Shown: positions 1 through 7,124 of the stretch, in pieces
Layout of the letters: the number at the start of each line of letters is the position of its first letter
Numbering within the stretch: position 1 is the stretch's first letter
Assembly (NCBI GenBank): GCA_024206355.1
Contig: JAAGZM010000133.1
Location: forward strand, 1-10,856
Source of the DNA: Gammaproteobacteria bacterium
Lineage (GTDB): Bacteria; Pseudomonadota; Gammaproteobacteria; Enterobacterales; GCA-2746155
Length of the DNA stretch: 10,856 nt
Reading direction: 5' to 3'
Made by a program: the position numbers and the translations under genes
The notes under the pieces: generated by a model
Databases searched by the model: none
Told to the model about the DNA's origin: nothing
Seen by the model: only the letters and a program-made list of their open reading frames with translations

Positions 1-515
1 CCTTTTTGATAATTGTAAGTATCTGGATAAAACCAGCCTTCTGGGTGAGACTGTTCTAGTTTTAGCTCATCAAGGATTTGTTGATTTTTAAAGCCTGCCA
101 GATCTTGTCTTAACTTAGGCTCTTTCTGTAATGCAGATAAGTACTCATTAAACGTCCATCCTTCAATGAAGCGGACTTGGTAAATTTTAACCTTACCACT
201 AATAAACTTTTCAAAAATATCGAAGTGAGAAAGTTGACTAGCTAAATGATACTCTCCGCGCTTTAATCTAGTTAGTCTTGGATATATTTTACCTGCAAGT
301 CGAGGATAAAATGTAGAGCGAATAATTCCCTGATTATATAATCGTCGAGTTACTGAAGCTAATGTATCTCCTTCCACTATCTCAATATCGATACCTGCTT
401 CTGGAAGCTCGGCCCAACTATTCATAAAGCCTTTAAAATCCATCCATAACCAACCAACTGCTAGTGAGCCTAGCAATATCAAGGTACCAATAATTTTATA
501 AATGCTTTGTTTCAT
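1..515 (-). CDS. mltG: Endolytic murein transglycosylase MltG (YceG), N-terminal part, runs off the left edge
   Basis: The first 171 codons are present. The protein family is an inner-membrane lytic transglycosylase that cleaves nascent glycan strands inside the chain and is thought to set their length. Visible: a short basic N-terminus, one membrane segment at about residues 7-25, a small periplasmic LysM-like region (about 43-110, including VEGDTLASVTRRLYNQGII), and the family signature PEGWFYPDTY at 158-167. The catalytic Glu of the family lies further on and is outside the window. The start is ATG at 515-513. An in-frame TAG lies six codons upstream with no other start between, so this start is nearly forced. 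It lies inside the end of pabC (20-bp overlap), with no clear Shine-Dalgarno, so translation is probably coupled to pabC. Last gene seen of the minus-strand fab run. Confidence 0.93.
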   Translation of the reverse strand, partial: MKQSIYKIIGTLILLGSLAVGWLWMDFKGFMNSWAELPEAGIDIEIVEGDTLASVTRRLYNQGIIRSTFYPRLAGKIYPRLTRLKRGEYHLASQLSHFDIFEKFISGKVKIYQVRFIEGWTFNEYLSALQKEPKLRQDLAGFKNQQILDELKLEQSHPEGWFYPDTYNYQK

Positions 516-1323
516 GCAAGTCCAGTTTATCTAGTTCATTCTCTAGCAGCTTGATTATTGGATGGTTATCGTACTGCTGATTGTTTAATAGATTTATTCG
601 CCAAATACTTATTACCGAATTTGTGATAAAAAGCGCATCCGCAGTTAATAAATCCTGAACAGAAATTGACGATACTAATAATGGTATCTGCAGTCTTTTA
701 GCGATATCGATAATAGCTTTTCTAATAATACCGTTTACACCTACAAAAGCTAGATTAGGTGTAAAAAGTTGTTGATCTTTTATCAAAAAAAGATTGCTCA
801 TTGTACCTTCAATGACATTTCCATCAGGATCTAGCATTAACCCTTCCTGATATTGGTCATCATGCCACTCATTTCTCGCTAAAACTTGTTCTAAGCGATT
901 GCAGTGTTTAATACCTGCAAGGCTAGGATTAGGGTGGATGGGCTGTTGGCATATCCGACAATTGATACCACTTTGTTTGTATTGCTCAATGTGAGTAGGC
1001 CAGTCATTAACAGAAATCCAAATCACAGGCTCTGCTTTGTTACACAAATAACCGCGTTCACCTGAACTTCTGCTGATCGTTATCCTAGCAATACCTGTTT
1101 CAATATTTATTATTGCTGAAAAGAACTGAGATTGTATATTTTCTATGGAAAAATTATCAATATTCAAGCGCTGACAATCATTTGCAAGGCGGTTAAGGTG
1201 TTGTTGAAATAAACAAGGCTTCCCGTTGCTAATCGCGATGGTTGTAAAAACACCATCGCCGTAAAGTAGAGAACGGTCGGTTATAATATCAGAGCTGATT
1301 AATTCACCATTACGAAGCATCAT
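496..1323 (-). CDS. pabC: Aminodeoxychorismate lyase (4-amino-4-deoxychorismate lyase)
   Basis: A cytoplasmic PLP enzyme of fold type IV that removes pyruvate from 4-amino-4-deoxychorismate to give p-aminobenzoate for folate synthesis. At 275 residues it has normal family length. Visible motifs: YGDGVFTTI at 21-29 near the N-terminus, the probable PLP-binding Lys139 in AGIKHCNRLEQ, Glu172 in the EGTMSNLF block that contacts the pyridine nitrogen, and GVNGIIR around 218-224. Branched-chain aminotransferase and D-amino acid transaminase share this fold. The position between fabF and mltG is the standard place for pabC and decides the call. The start is ATG ATG at 1323; the first ATG shares one base with the fabF stop (TAATG). 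No Shine-Dalgarno is visible. Instead a perfect palindrome sits just upstream, so stop-start coupling is the likely mode of translation. Confidence 0.93.
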   Translation of the reverse strand: MMLRNGELISSDIITDRSLLYGDGVFTTIAISNGKPCLFQQHLNRLANDCQRLNIDNFSIENIQSQFFSAIINIETGIARITISRSSGERGYLCNKAEPVIWISVNDWPTHIEQYKQSGINCRICQQPIHPNPSLAGIKHCNRLEQVLARNEWHDDQYQEGLMLDPDGNVIEGTMSNLFLIKDQQLFTPNLAFVGVNGIIRKAIIDIAKRLQIPLLVSSISVQDLLTADALFITNSVISIWRINLLNNQQYDNHPIIKLLENELDKLDLHETKHL

Positions 1324-2570
1324 TAGCTAAAGCGCTTTAGTACCAAACTGCCATTTGTTCCACCAAACCCAAAGGAATTGCAAAGCGCATAGTCCATCGA
1401 CATTTCTTTAGCTGTGTGAGCAACATAGTCAAGATCGCAACCTTCTCCAGGATTATCAAGATTGATTGTTGGTGGAGCAACTTGATCTTGCAGAGCGAGG
1501 GCCGTCACAATTGTTTCAAATGAGCCTGAGGCACCGAGTAAGTGGCCCGTCATTGATTTTGTTGATGAAACAGAAAGTTGTCTAGCATGATCACCAAAGA
1601 TACTTTTTATTGCACTGGTTTCTGCTACGTCTCCTGCATTTGTAGATGTCCCGTGAGCATTAATGTAGGCAATTTTATTGGTATCAAGCTGAGCATCATT
1701 GAGTGCATTTCGCATTGCTAATGCTGCACCTGCACCATCGGCAGGAGGCGACGTCATGTGGTAAGCGTCACTACTCATGCCAAAACCAATAATTTCAGCG
1801 ATGATGTTCGCACCACGTTTGTTAGCATGCTCTAATGACTCAACTACGGCTATACCTGCTCCATCTGAGAGTACAAAGCCATCACGGTCTTTATCCCAAG
1901 GACGAGACGCCGTTTCTGGAGAATCATTTCTAGTCGACAAAGCTTTTGCCGAAGAGAAGCCTGCAATGCTAAGAGGTGTTGTAGCCATCTCTGAACCACC
2001 TGCAACGACCACATCAGCATCACCATAGGCAACCATTCGCGCAGCCTGACCGATGCAATGTAGACCGGTTGTACAGGCAGTAACTATAGCAAGGTTAGGT
2101 CCCGTCAAGTTAAATTTCATTGAAACTTGTCCAGCAATCATATTGATAATTGAGCCGGGAGTGAAAAAAGGAGATATTCGGCGCGGCCCCTTATCAAGTA
2201 ATATAGAATGATATTTCTCAATGGTCGTTAAACCACCTATTCCTGCTCCTATAATCGTACCTATTCGGTGACAGTTATCAGCCGTTATCTCAAGACCTGA
2301 GTTTTCAATCGCTAAAGATGATGCAGCAATACCATATTGGATAAACAAATCGAGTTTTCGAGCATCTTTAGCTGAGATGAAGTCTTCGATATTAAAGTTT
2401 TTAATAGAACCGCAAATTTTTGTTGAATAATTGGTTGTATCGAAGGCATTAATTAAGCCGATACCACTGACACCATTTTTCAGATTAGACCATATACCGG
2501 GAATATCATTACCGACAGGGCTTAAGGCACCTGCCCCAGTTATTACAACTCGGCTACTATCATCTTTCAT
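1323..2570 (-). CDS. fabF: Beta-ketoacyl-ACP synthase II
   Basis: Condensing enzyme that joins malonyl-ACP to a growing acyl-ACP in type II fatty acid elongation; in E. coli it converts palmitoleoyl-ACP to cis-vaccenoyl-ACP and adjusts membrane fluidity. The 415 residues match the family length. The thiolase fold has the full catalytic set: Cys166 in TACTTG, His306 in NAHGTST, Lys338 in SSTKSMTGH, His343, and the C-terminal gating loop CNSFGFGGTNGS (398-408). The close match to E. coli FabF (SRPWDK, GFGMSSDAYHMTSPP, PPTINLDNP) favours FabF over FabB, which lies elsewhere. The start is ATG at 2570 with GGAG at 2576-2579. It is separated from acpP by 152 bp containing two terminator-like hairpins, so its transcript level is probably lower than that of acpP. 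Confidence 0.97.
   Translation of the reverse strand: MKDDSSRVVITGAGALSPVGNDIPGIWSNLKNGVSGIGLINAFDTTNYSTKICGSIKNFNIEDFISAKDARKLDLFIQYGIAASSLAIENSGLEITADNCHRIGTIIGAGIGGLTTIEKYHSILLDKGPRRISPFFTPGSIINMIAGQVSMKFNLTGPNLAIVTACTTGLHCIGQAARMVAYGDADVVVAGGSEMATTPLSIAGFSSAKALSTRNDSPETASRPWDKDRDGFVLSDGAGIAVVESLEHANKRGANIIAEIIGFGMSSDAYHMTSPPADGAGAALAMRNALNDAQLDTNKIAYINAHGTSTNAGDVAETSAIKSIFGDHARQLSVSSTKSMTGHLLGASGSFETIVTALALQDQVAPPTINLDNPGEGCDLDYVAHTAKEMSMDYALCNSFGFGGTNGSLVLKRFS
1327..1340. repeat. Perfect 14-bp palindrome at the fabF-pabC junction
   Basis: CTAAAGCGCTTTAG reads the same on both strands. It encodes the last fabF codons (Leu-Lys-Arg-Phe and part of Ser) and ends four bases before the pabC ATG, in the place where a Shine-Dalgarno would lie. 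Whether it acts in DNA (protein binding) or has no role is not known; with no loop it is a poor RNA hairpin. Confidence 0.5.
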
Positions 2571-2627
2571 AAAGTCTCCATTTGCTCAAATCTAATATAT
2601 AAAAATTTAAACTCAAATTTTAGACAC

Positions 2628-2663
2628 AAAAAAACGGTGCCTAATACCATGTATTCAACACCG
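2628..2663 (-). terminator. Rho-independent terminator-like hairpin between acpP and fabF (distal)
   Basis: On the minus strand the arms CGGTG and CACCG (2659-2663 and 2635-2639) enclose two possible U-G pairs and one G-A mismatch. Inside these is a second stem, AATAC/GTATT, with a 3-base loop. Seven T follow at once (2634-2628). Stem, position after acpP and the T tract all fit intrinsic termination. Because fabF follows in the same direction, it is probably partial. Confidence 0.7.
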
Positions 2664-2669
2664 CTCTAC

Positions 2670-2699
2670 AAAAATAACTGAAACTGATATTGTTTCAGT
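2670..2699 (-). terminator. Terminator-like hairpin directly after acpP (proximal)
   Basis: On the minus strand a perfect 8-bp stem ACTGAAAC/GTTTCAGT (2692-2699 and 2677-2684) closes a 7-base loop and is followed by TATTTTTG. The stem has only three G-C pairs, so it would be weaker than the next hairpin, 14 bases downstream. It may instead protect the 3' end of a short acpP transcript. Confidence 0.5.
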
Positions 2700-2722
2700 A
2701 GCACCTAATAGTTTTTTAAGTA

Positions 2723-2965
2723 TTAGAAATCGCTGCAGTTAGCATTGACGTAATCAATAGCCGTTTGTACTGTGCTGATTTTTTCTGCTTCTTCATCAGG
2801 AATTTCTGCATCAAATTCTTCTTCAAGAGCCATTACCAATTCTACTGTATCCAGTGAATCTGCGCCCAGATCATCGACGAATGAAGACTCATTATTCACT
2901 TCATCTTCACTAACACCTAACTGCTCTACAACAATCTTCCTTACACGCTCTTCAATAGTACTCAT
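2723..2965 (-). CDS. acpP: Acyl carrier protein
   Basis: Small acidic cytoplasmic carrier of acyl groups for fatty acid, lipid A and phospholipid synthesis. The 80 residues include the 4'-phosphopantetheine attachment site Ser37 in DDLGADSLD and the acidic recognition helix VELVMALEEEFD. The open frame extends twelve codons upstream to 3001, but ATG at 2965 is the start: it gives the canonical MSTIEERV N-terminus and has a strong GGAGGA at 2977-2982, 11 bases upstream. Mild oddity: a Cys77 near the C-terminus, absent from E. coli ACP. It is preceded by a 261-bp gap with its own promoter candidates and a FadR-like operator, and followed by two terminator-like hairpins. It is therefore likely also made as a separate abundant short mRNA, as reported for E. 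coli acpP. Confidence 0.98.
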   Translation of the reverse strand: MSTIEERVRKIVVEQLGVSEDEVNNESSFVDDLGADSLDTVELVMALEEEFDAEIPDEEAEKISTVQTAIDYVNANCSDF

Positions 2966-3034
2966 GACTAATTTTATCCTCCGATAGATAATTGCATACA
3001 AGTGTTTTTACTTGCGGTTTTATATTGCGCCGCT

Positions 3035-3062
3035 AGTGTATTGATTTTTCACCAAGTTGCAA
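3035..3062 (-). promoter_or_regulatory. Candidate sigma70 promoter for acpP
   Basis: On the minus strand TTGCAA (3062-3057) and TACACT (3040-3035) are 16 bases apart, each matching four of six consensus positions. Transcription would start near 3028, about 60 bases before the acpP ATG. Other weak pairs exist in this gap, for example TTGCGC/TAGTAG further upstream, so the exact promoter is uncertain. Confidence 0.35.
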
Positions 3063-3082
3063 GCAAGAAATGTAATTACTTT

Positions 3083-3099
3083 CACTGGTTAGACCAGAA
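3083..3099 (-). promoter_or_regulatory. FadR-operator-like palindrome upstream of acpP
   Basis: The minus strand reads TTCTGGTCTAACCAGTG. The core CTGGTCTAACCAG contains the perfect inverted repeat CTGGT/ACCAG with a 3-base centre. Against the known E. coli FadR consensus ANCTGGTCNGACCNGNT it matches every specified core position but one (A instead of G at the centre); the two outer bases differ. FadR activates fabA, fabB and the fabHDG promoter in E. coli, so a site beside acpP in a fab cluster is sensible. Whether this organism has FadR is not visible here. Confidence 0.55.
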
Positions 3100-3198
3100 A
3101 AAAACACTACTACATGCTGTAAACTATCAGCGCAAAGATGATACTAGCATGAAATTGCAACTAAAGTTATAGCTGAATTCCATAAATTTTTAATAATT

Positions 3199-3225
3199 GT
3201 AACTACATGCAACTAATATAGTTAC
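3199..3225 (-). repeat. Inverted repeat just after the fabG stop
   Basis: GTAACTA (3199-3205) and TAGTTAC (3219-3225) form a perfect 7-bp stem with a 13-base loop, starting one base after the fabG stop codon. On the minus strand it is followed by mixed A/T sequence rather than a clean T tract, so it may be a 3'-end stabiliser or weak attenuator and not a standard terminator. Confidence 0.35.
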
Positions 3226-3226
3226 C

Positions 3227-3973
3227 TTAGACCATGTGCATGCCGCCATTCACATTGAGTGTCTCACCAGTGATATAACTAGCACCTTCAGATGCAAGAA
3301 ATACAACAGCCTCAGCGATGTCATTGGGATCGCCAAGTCGTGCCGCTGGAATTTGACTAGCTAATGCTTTTATTTGCTCCTCTGGTAGAGCTTTAGTCAT
3401 ATCTGTAGCAATAAAACCTGGAGCAACAACGTTGACGGTAATTCCTCTAACTGCTATCTCACGACCAAGTGACTTACTAAATCCAATTAAACCTGCTTTA
3501 GCTGCAGCATAATTGGATTGACCTGCATTTCCCATAGTTCCAACAACAGAGCCAATGGTGATAATTCGTCCCCAACGCTTTTTAATCATGCCGCGCATAA
3601 CTGCTTTCGAAAGTCTAAAAACAGATGTTAAATTAGTCTGAAGGATATCTGACCACTCATCCTCCTTCATTCTCATCAACAAATTATCACGGGTAATACC
3701 TGCATTATTGATAAGTATGTCAGGTGTATTGCCATATTGCTCTCTAATTGCAGCAATCACAGTACTTATTGAGTCAGGTTCAGTTACATTTAAAGCCATG
3801 CCAGTACCTTTGTTTCCTGATGCATGTAAATATTCTGAAATTGCATTAGCGCCATTTACACTGGTCGCAGTACCTATTACGATTGCACCTTTTGCAGCTA
3901 GATGCTCTGCAATAGCACGCCCTATTCCACGACTCGCACCAGTAATTAGTGCAACTTTATCATTAATACTCAT
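3227..3973 (-). CDS. fabG: 3-oxoacyl-ACP reductase
   Basis: NADPH-dependent reductase that converts 3-ketoacyl-ACP to 3-hydroxyacyl-ACP in each fatty acid elongation cycle; a cytoplasmic tetramer in the known family. The 248 residues form a classical short-chain dehydrogenase: the cofactor loop TGASRGIG at 11-18, NNAG at 89-92, and the catalytic tetrad Asn114, Ser142, Tyr155 and Lys159 (YAAAK). The C-terminus (LNVNGGMHMV) is typical of FabG. Many short-chain dehydrogenases look alike, but the location between fabD and acpP settles the assignment. The start is ATG at 3973, one base after the fabD stop, with GGAGG twelve bases upstream inside the fabD end. It is the last gene before the 261-bp gap that precedes acpP. 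Confidence 0.97.
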   Translation of the reverse strand: MSINDKVALITGASRGIGRAIAEHLAAKGAIVIGTATSVNGANAISEYLHASGNKGTGMALNVTEPDSISTVIAAIREQYGNTPDILINNAGITRDNLLMRMKEDEWSDILQTNLTSVFRLSKAVMRGMIKKRWGRIITIGSVVGTMGNAGQSNYAAAKAGLIGFSKSLGREIAVRGITVNVVAPGFIATDMTKALPEEQIKALASQIPAARLGDPNDIAEAVVFLASEGASYITGETLNVNGGMHMV

Positions 3974-3974
3974 T

Positions 3975-4910
3975 TTATTTCAAAGCCTCCATAGACTTGT
4001 CAAAACCTGTTTGATCACAACTAACTAGGGCTGTGATAGAACGATCGATTCTTTTGCATAACCCTGCGAGTACTTTACCAGGGCCACATTCTAGGATAGT
4101 AGTAACACTTTGCTCTTGCAGCGATTGAACTGTTTCAGTCCATCTTACTGGGTTATAAAGTTGTCTTTGCAATGCATCAGTGATTTTGTCAGAACGCGTT
4201 TCTATCATTACATCAACATTGTTAATGACAGGTATAGAAGGCTCGGAAAATGTGATATCACTCATTACTTCAGCAAGCTTGTCTGCCGCCGGCTTCATCA
4301 GTGCACAGTGAGAAGGTACGCTAACCGGTAATGGCAGTGCTCTTTTAGCTCCTGCAGCCTTACAGCTTTCAATTACTCTCGCCACAGCGTCTTTATGGCC
4401 CGCTATTACTAATTGACCAGGAGAGTTGTAGTTTACTGGTGAAACCACCTGCTCTTGTGCTGCTTCTCTACAAGATTGTTCAACCAACTCATTATCAAGG
4501 CCTAAAATTGCTGCCATAGCTCCTGTTCCTGCTGGAACAGCTTGCATCATAAATTCACCACGTTGTTTAACGAGCTTTAATGCATCGTCAAATGGTATAA
4601 CATCTGCACAGACGAGTGCTGAATATTCTCCGAGGCTATGCCCAGCTAATATCGCCGGTATTATTTGAGTCTCATTTAACCAATGTCTATACAGAGCAAC
4701 ACTCGTTGCTAATAGTGCTGGTTGGGTGTTATCCGTTCGGTTTAAATCTTCAGCAGGACCTTCAAGAATTAATTGGCCAAGATCCATTGATAAAACAGCG
4801 GATGCTTCTTCGAAAGTATTTCTGATCGATTGATGATTTTCATAAAGGTCAGCAATCATACCTACCGATTGAGAGCCTTGACCAGGGAATACAAATGCTA
4901 AGTTAGTCAT
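3975..4910 (-). CDS. fabD: Malonyl-CoA:ACP transacylase
   Basis: Transfers the malonyl group from CoA to ACP, supplying the extender unit for all condensations. The 311 residues match E. coli FabD in length and in residue numbering: oxyanion-hole Gln11 in PGQGSQ, nucleophile Ser92 in GHSLGE, Arg117 that binds the malonyl carboxylate, catalytic His201 in PSHC, and Gln250 before LYNPVRW. The start is ATG at 4910 with a modest AAGAG about five bases upstream. It is 49 bp downstream of fabH and one base from fabG, all on the minus strand and clearly cotranscribed. Confidence 0.97.
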   Translation of the reverse strand: MTNLAFVFPGQGSQSVGMIADLYENHQSIRNTFEEASAVLSMDLGQLILEGPAEDLNRTDNTQPALLATSVALYRHWLNETQIIPAILAGHSLGEYSALVCADVIPFDDALKLVKQRGEFMMQAVPAGTGAMAAILGLDNELVEQSCREAAQEQVVSPVNYNSPGQLVIAGHKDAVARVIESCKAAGAKRALPLPVSVPSHCALMKPAADKLAEVMSDITFSEPSIPVINNVDVMIETRSDKITDALQRQLYNPVRWTETVQSLQEQSVTTILECGPGKVLAGLCKRIDRSITALVSCDQTGFDKSMEALK

Positions 4911-4959
4911 AATTTCTCTTTTATATCAAATTGTTACGTTTATTATTTAATGTTATTTA

Positions 4960-5919
4960 TTAATATCTAATTAGAGCTGAACCCCAAGTAAAACCACCTC
5001 CAAAAGCCTCGAGCAACATCATTTGTCCTCTTTTTATGCGTCCATCACGTACAGCAATATCAAGTGCTAGAGGAACAGAAGCGCTTGAGGTATTACCGTG
5101 TTTATTGACGGTGACTACCACTTGCTCCATCGACATATTTAATTTCTTGGCTGTTGCTTGAATAATTCTGATATTAGCTTGATGGGGAATTAACCAGTCT
5201 ATATCACGACGTCGTATGCCATTGGTCTCTAATGTTTCATCAACTATGCGACTTAGTGTTCTTACAGCTACTTTAAATACTTCATTACCTTTCATTGTGA
5301 TATAAGGTGCAATATGTTCTTTTTGATTATGAATTGGATTGCTACAAGTCAGTAAATCTGCATGTTTACCATTAGAATGAATATGTGTTGAGATAACGCC
5401 CTGGTCTTCACTTGCACCAAGTACAATAGCGCCTGCACCATCAGCAAATAGCACACAAGAGTTTCTATCTGTCCAATCAGTTATTCTTGATAGTACTTCT
5501 GAACCAACAACCAAGACCTTTTTATACATGCCGCTTCGAATATATTGATCTGCGACACTCAGTGCATAGATAAAACCGGAACAAGCTGCAGTAACATCAA
5601 AGGCTGCTATAGCATCAATACCCAGTCGTTTTTGTAACATACAGGCGGTACTAGGAAAGGTTCTATCAGGTGTAGCTGTACCAACAACAATCAAATCGAT
5701 ATCATGAACGTCAAGTTCGGCTGCTTCGATTGCTTTGCGCGCTGCTATTTCACCCATAGATGATGCAGTTTCGTCTTCTGCTGCTATGTGGCGTTCTTCA
5801 ATTCCGGTTCTTTCAATAACCCACTCATGAGATGTTTGGACCATTTTCTCTAGATCATGGTTAGTTAGAACCTTTTCCGGTAAATAGCTACCTGTTCCTA
5901 GTATTTTACTATAAGTCAT
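4960..5919 (-). CDS. fabH: Beta-ketoacyl-ACP synthase III
   Basis: Starts fatty acid synthesis by condensing acetyl-CoA (or another short acyl-CoA) with malonyl-ACP. The 319 residues have the thiolase fold with the complete triad Cys113 (TAACSGF), His246 (PHQANIRI) and Asn276 (KHGNTSSAS), and the C-terminal GGGFTWGSALIRY. Cys-His-Asn identifies a KAS III and not FabF/FabB, which use Cys-His-His. The start is ATG at 5919, sharing ATGA with the plsX stop, and no Shine-Dalgarno is visible, so translation should be coupled to plsX. A DNA gap of 49 bp without obvious signals separates it from fabD. Confidence 0.97.
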   Translation of the reverse strand: MTYSKILGTGSYLPEKVLTNHDLEKMVQTSHEWVIERTGIEERHIAAEDETASSMGEIAARKAIEAAELDVHDIDLIVVGTATPDRTFPSTACMLQKRLGIDAIAAFDVTAACSGFIYALSVADQYIRSGMYKKVLVVGSEVLSRITDWTDRNSCVLFADGAGAIVLGASEDQGVISTHIHSNGKHADLLTCSNPIHNQKEHIAPYITMKGNEVFKVAVRTLSRIVDETLETNGIRRRDIDWLIPHQANIRIIQATAKKLNMSMEQVVVTVNKHGNTSSASVPLALDIAVRDGRIKRGQMMLLEAFGGGFTWGSALIRY

Positions 5920-6944
5920 AAGAGTTTATACTGCCTTAATTGTTCTTCTAGTTGATCTTTTATTTTTATTGGCACGTTGTTTTCTACTTCCCTAATAGCC
6001 TCTTCAATTGCCGCTAATGTAGCTTGTTGATTAGCAGCACCATGACTCTTGATAACAATTCCTTGTAATCCAATAAAACTTGCCCCGTTGTATTGATCGG
6101 GATTTATTCTCCGTCCGAATGCTTGTAGCACAGGCATTACTATAGCGGATAAAAGCTTCGTCAGAAAATTTCTTTCAAATTCTTTTCGCAATCGACTAAT
6201 TAATAATCTAGCAACACCTTCACTTCCCTTCAATAAAACGTTACCAACAAATCCATCGCAGACAATGATATCGGCTACGCCCCGATAAACATCATTCCCT
6301 TCAACATAGCCAATATAATTTAGGTAAGCTGATTGCTCAAGTAATTCAGCAGTCTCTTTTGTTTGTTCATTTCCTTTTATCGCTTCAGAGCCAATATTAA
6401 GCAATCCAACTTTTGGTTTAGCCTTATGTTCTAGTGCTGAAACCATTGCCGATCCCATTAGAGCAAATTCATACAATTGCTTCGCTGAACAATCAACATT
6501 TGCTCCCAGATCAATAAGCCGAGTATTACCTTGTTCTGTTGGTAAAGTGGATGTTATTGCTGGTCTAGATACACCAGTGATCATTTTAAGAATATAACGG
6601 GAAAGCACCATCAAAGCGCCTGTATTACCGGCACTGACACAAGCCTGTGCTTCGCCTTCAGCAACTGAAGTTAATGCAACTGACATTGAGGAATCTTTCT
6701 TTTTACGCAAAGCAGTTGATGGCTTTTCAGACATATCAACTATCTGGGATGCAGCTTTAATTTTTATACGGTCACTAAAGCGTCCATCTAGTCTAACAAG
6801 CTCAGGTTCGATACGGTCAGGAAGTCCGACCAGTATTAATGAAAGGTATGGGTATTTTGCGAGAGCTTTGCAGGCAGAAGGGATCATTACAGAGGGGCCT
6901 AAATCTCCCCCCATGCAATCAATAGCAATAGTTATTGCTGTCAT
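5916..6944 (-). CDS. plsX: Phosphate acyltransferase PlsX
   Basis: Converts acyl-ACP and phosphate to acyl-phosphate, the donor for PlsY in phosphatidic acid synthesis; a peripheral membrane enzyme in characterised bacteria. The 342 residues are of usual length. Visible signatures: DCMGGDLGP at 9-17, the KKDSSMSVA segment at 81-89, SAGNTGALM at 104-112, LIDLGANVDC at 142-151, and GVADIIVCDGFVGNVLLK at 222-239. The start is ATG at 6944, six bases after the rpmF stop, with no clear ribosome site, so it is probably coupled to rpmF. The stop overlaps the fabH start by four bases. Gene order rpmF-plsX-fabH is the conserved arrangement and ties ribosomal protein supply to phospholipid synthesis. 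Confidence 0.97.
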   Translation of the reverse strand: MTAITIAIDCMGGDLGPSVMIPSACKALAKYPYLSLILVGLPDRIEPELVRLDGRFSDRIKIKAASQIVDMSEKPSTALRKKKDSSMSVALTSVAEGEAQACVSAGNTGALMVLSRYILKMITGVSRPAITSTLPTEQGNTRLIDLGANVDCSAKQLYEFALMGSAMVSALEHKAKPKVGLLNIGSEAIKGNEQTKETAELLEQSAYLNYIGYVEGNDVYRGVADIIVCDGFVGNVLLKGSEGVARLLISRLRKEFERNFLTKLLSAIVMPVLQAFGRRINPDQYNGASFIGLQGIVIKSHGAANQQATLAAIEEAIREVENNVPIKIKDQLEEQLRQYKLL

Positions 6945-6950
6945 GCAGTA

Positions 6951-7115
6951 TTAGATGACTTTCTTGCCTTTGTAATATCCATCAGCAGTCACATTGTGAC
7001 GAAGATGAAGTTCACCTGTCACTGGATCTTCTGACAGTGCAGGTGCAGTCAATGCATCGTGTGAACGGCGCATATCGCGACGTGAACGTGATTTTTTACT
7101 TTTTTGTACAGCCAT
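6951..7115 (-). CDS. rpmF: 50S ribosomal protein L32
   Basis: A 54-residue basic protein of the large ribosomal subunit. The translation opens MAVQKSKKSRSRRDMRRSHD, then ALTAPALSEDPVTGE, and ends LRHNVTADGYYKGKKVI, closely following E. coli L32 (57 residues). It lacks the zinc-binding CxxC pairs found in some other L32 forms, so it should not need zinc. The start is ATG at 7115 with a good AGGAG at 7122-7126, six bases upstream; this Shine-Dalgarno overlaps the TAG stop of yceD (TAGGAG). It is short enough to be missed by length-filtered searches. It lies between yceD and plsX, cotranscribed with both. Confidence 0.97.
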   Translation of the reverse strand: MAVQKSKKSRSRRDMRRSHDALTAPALSEDPVTGELHLRHNVTADGYYKGKKVI

Positions 7116-7124
7116 AACAGACTC

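Noticed and set aside
2677..2699. PsrA-type operator (GAAAC/GTTTC inverted repeat)
   Set aside because: The gap between the half-sites is 7 bases, where the reported PsrA motif has 2-4; the position after acpP and the following T tract favour a terminator-like hairpin.
2723..3001. A longer acyl carrier protein starting at 3001
   Set aside because: The extra twelve residues are not ACP-like, the GGAGGA lies between that ATG and the canonical start, and the ATG at 2965 has correct spacing.
2999..3014. Hairpin CAAGT/ACTTG in the acpP leader as a riboswitch or attenuator
   Set aside because: A 5-bp stem with a 6-base A/T loop is easily expected by chance in AT-rich sequence and no T tract or alternative structure goes with it.
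3708..4028. 106-codon open frame on the + strand
   Set aside because: It lies antisense to fabG and the end of fabD, has no ribosome site, and its translation shows no recognisable domain; it is a shadow of real coding sequence.
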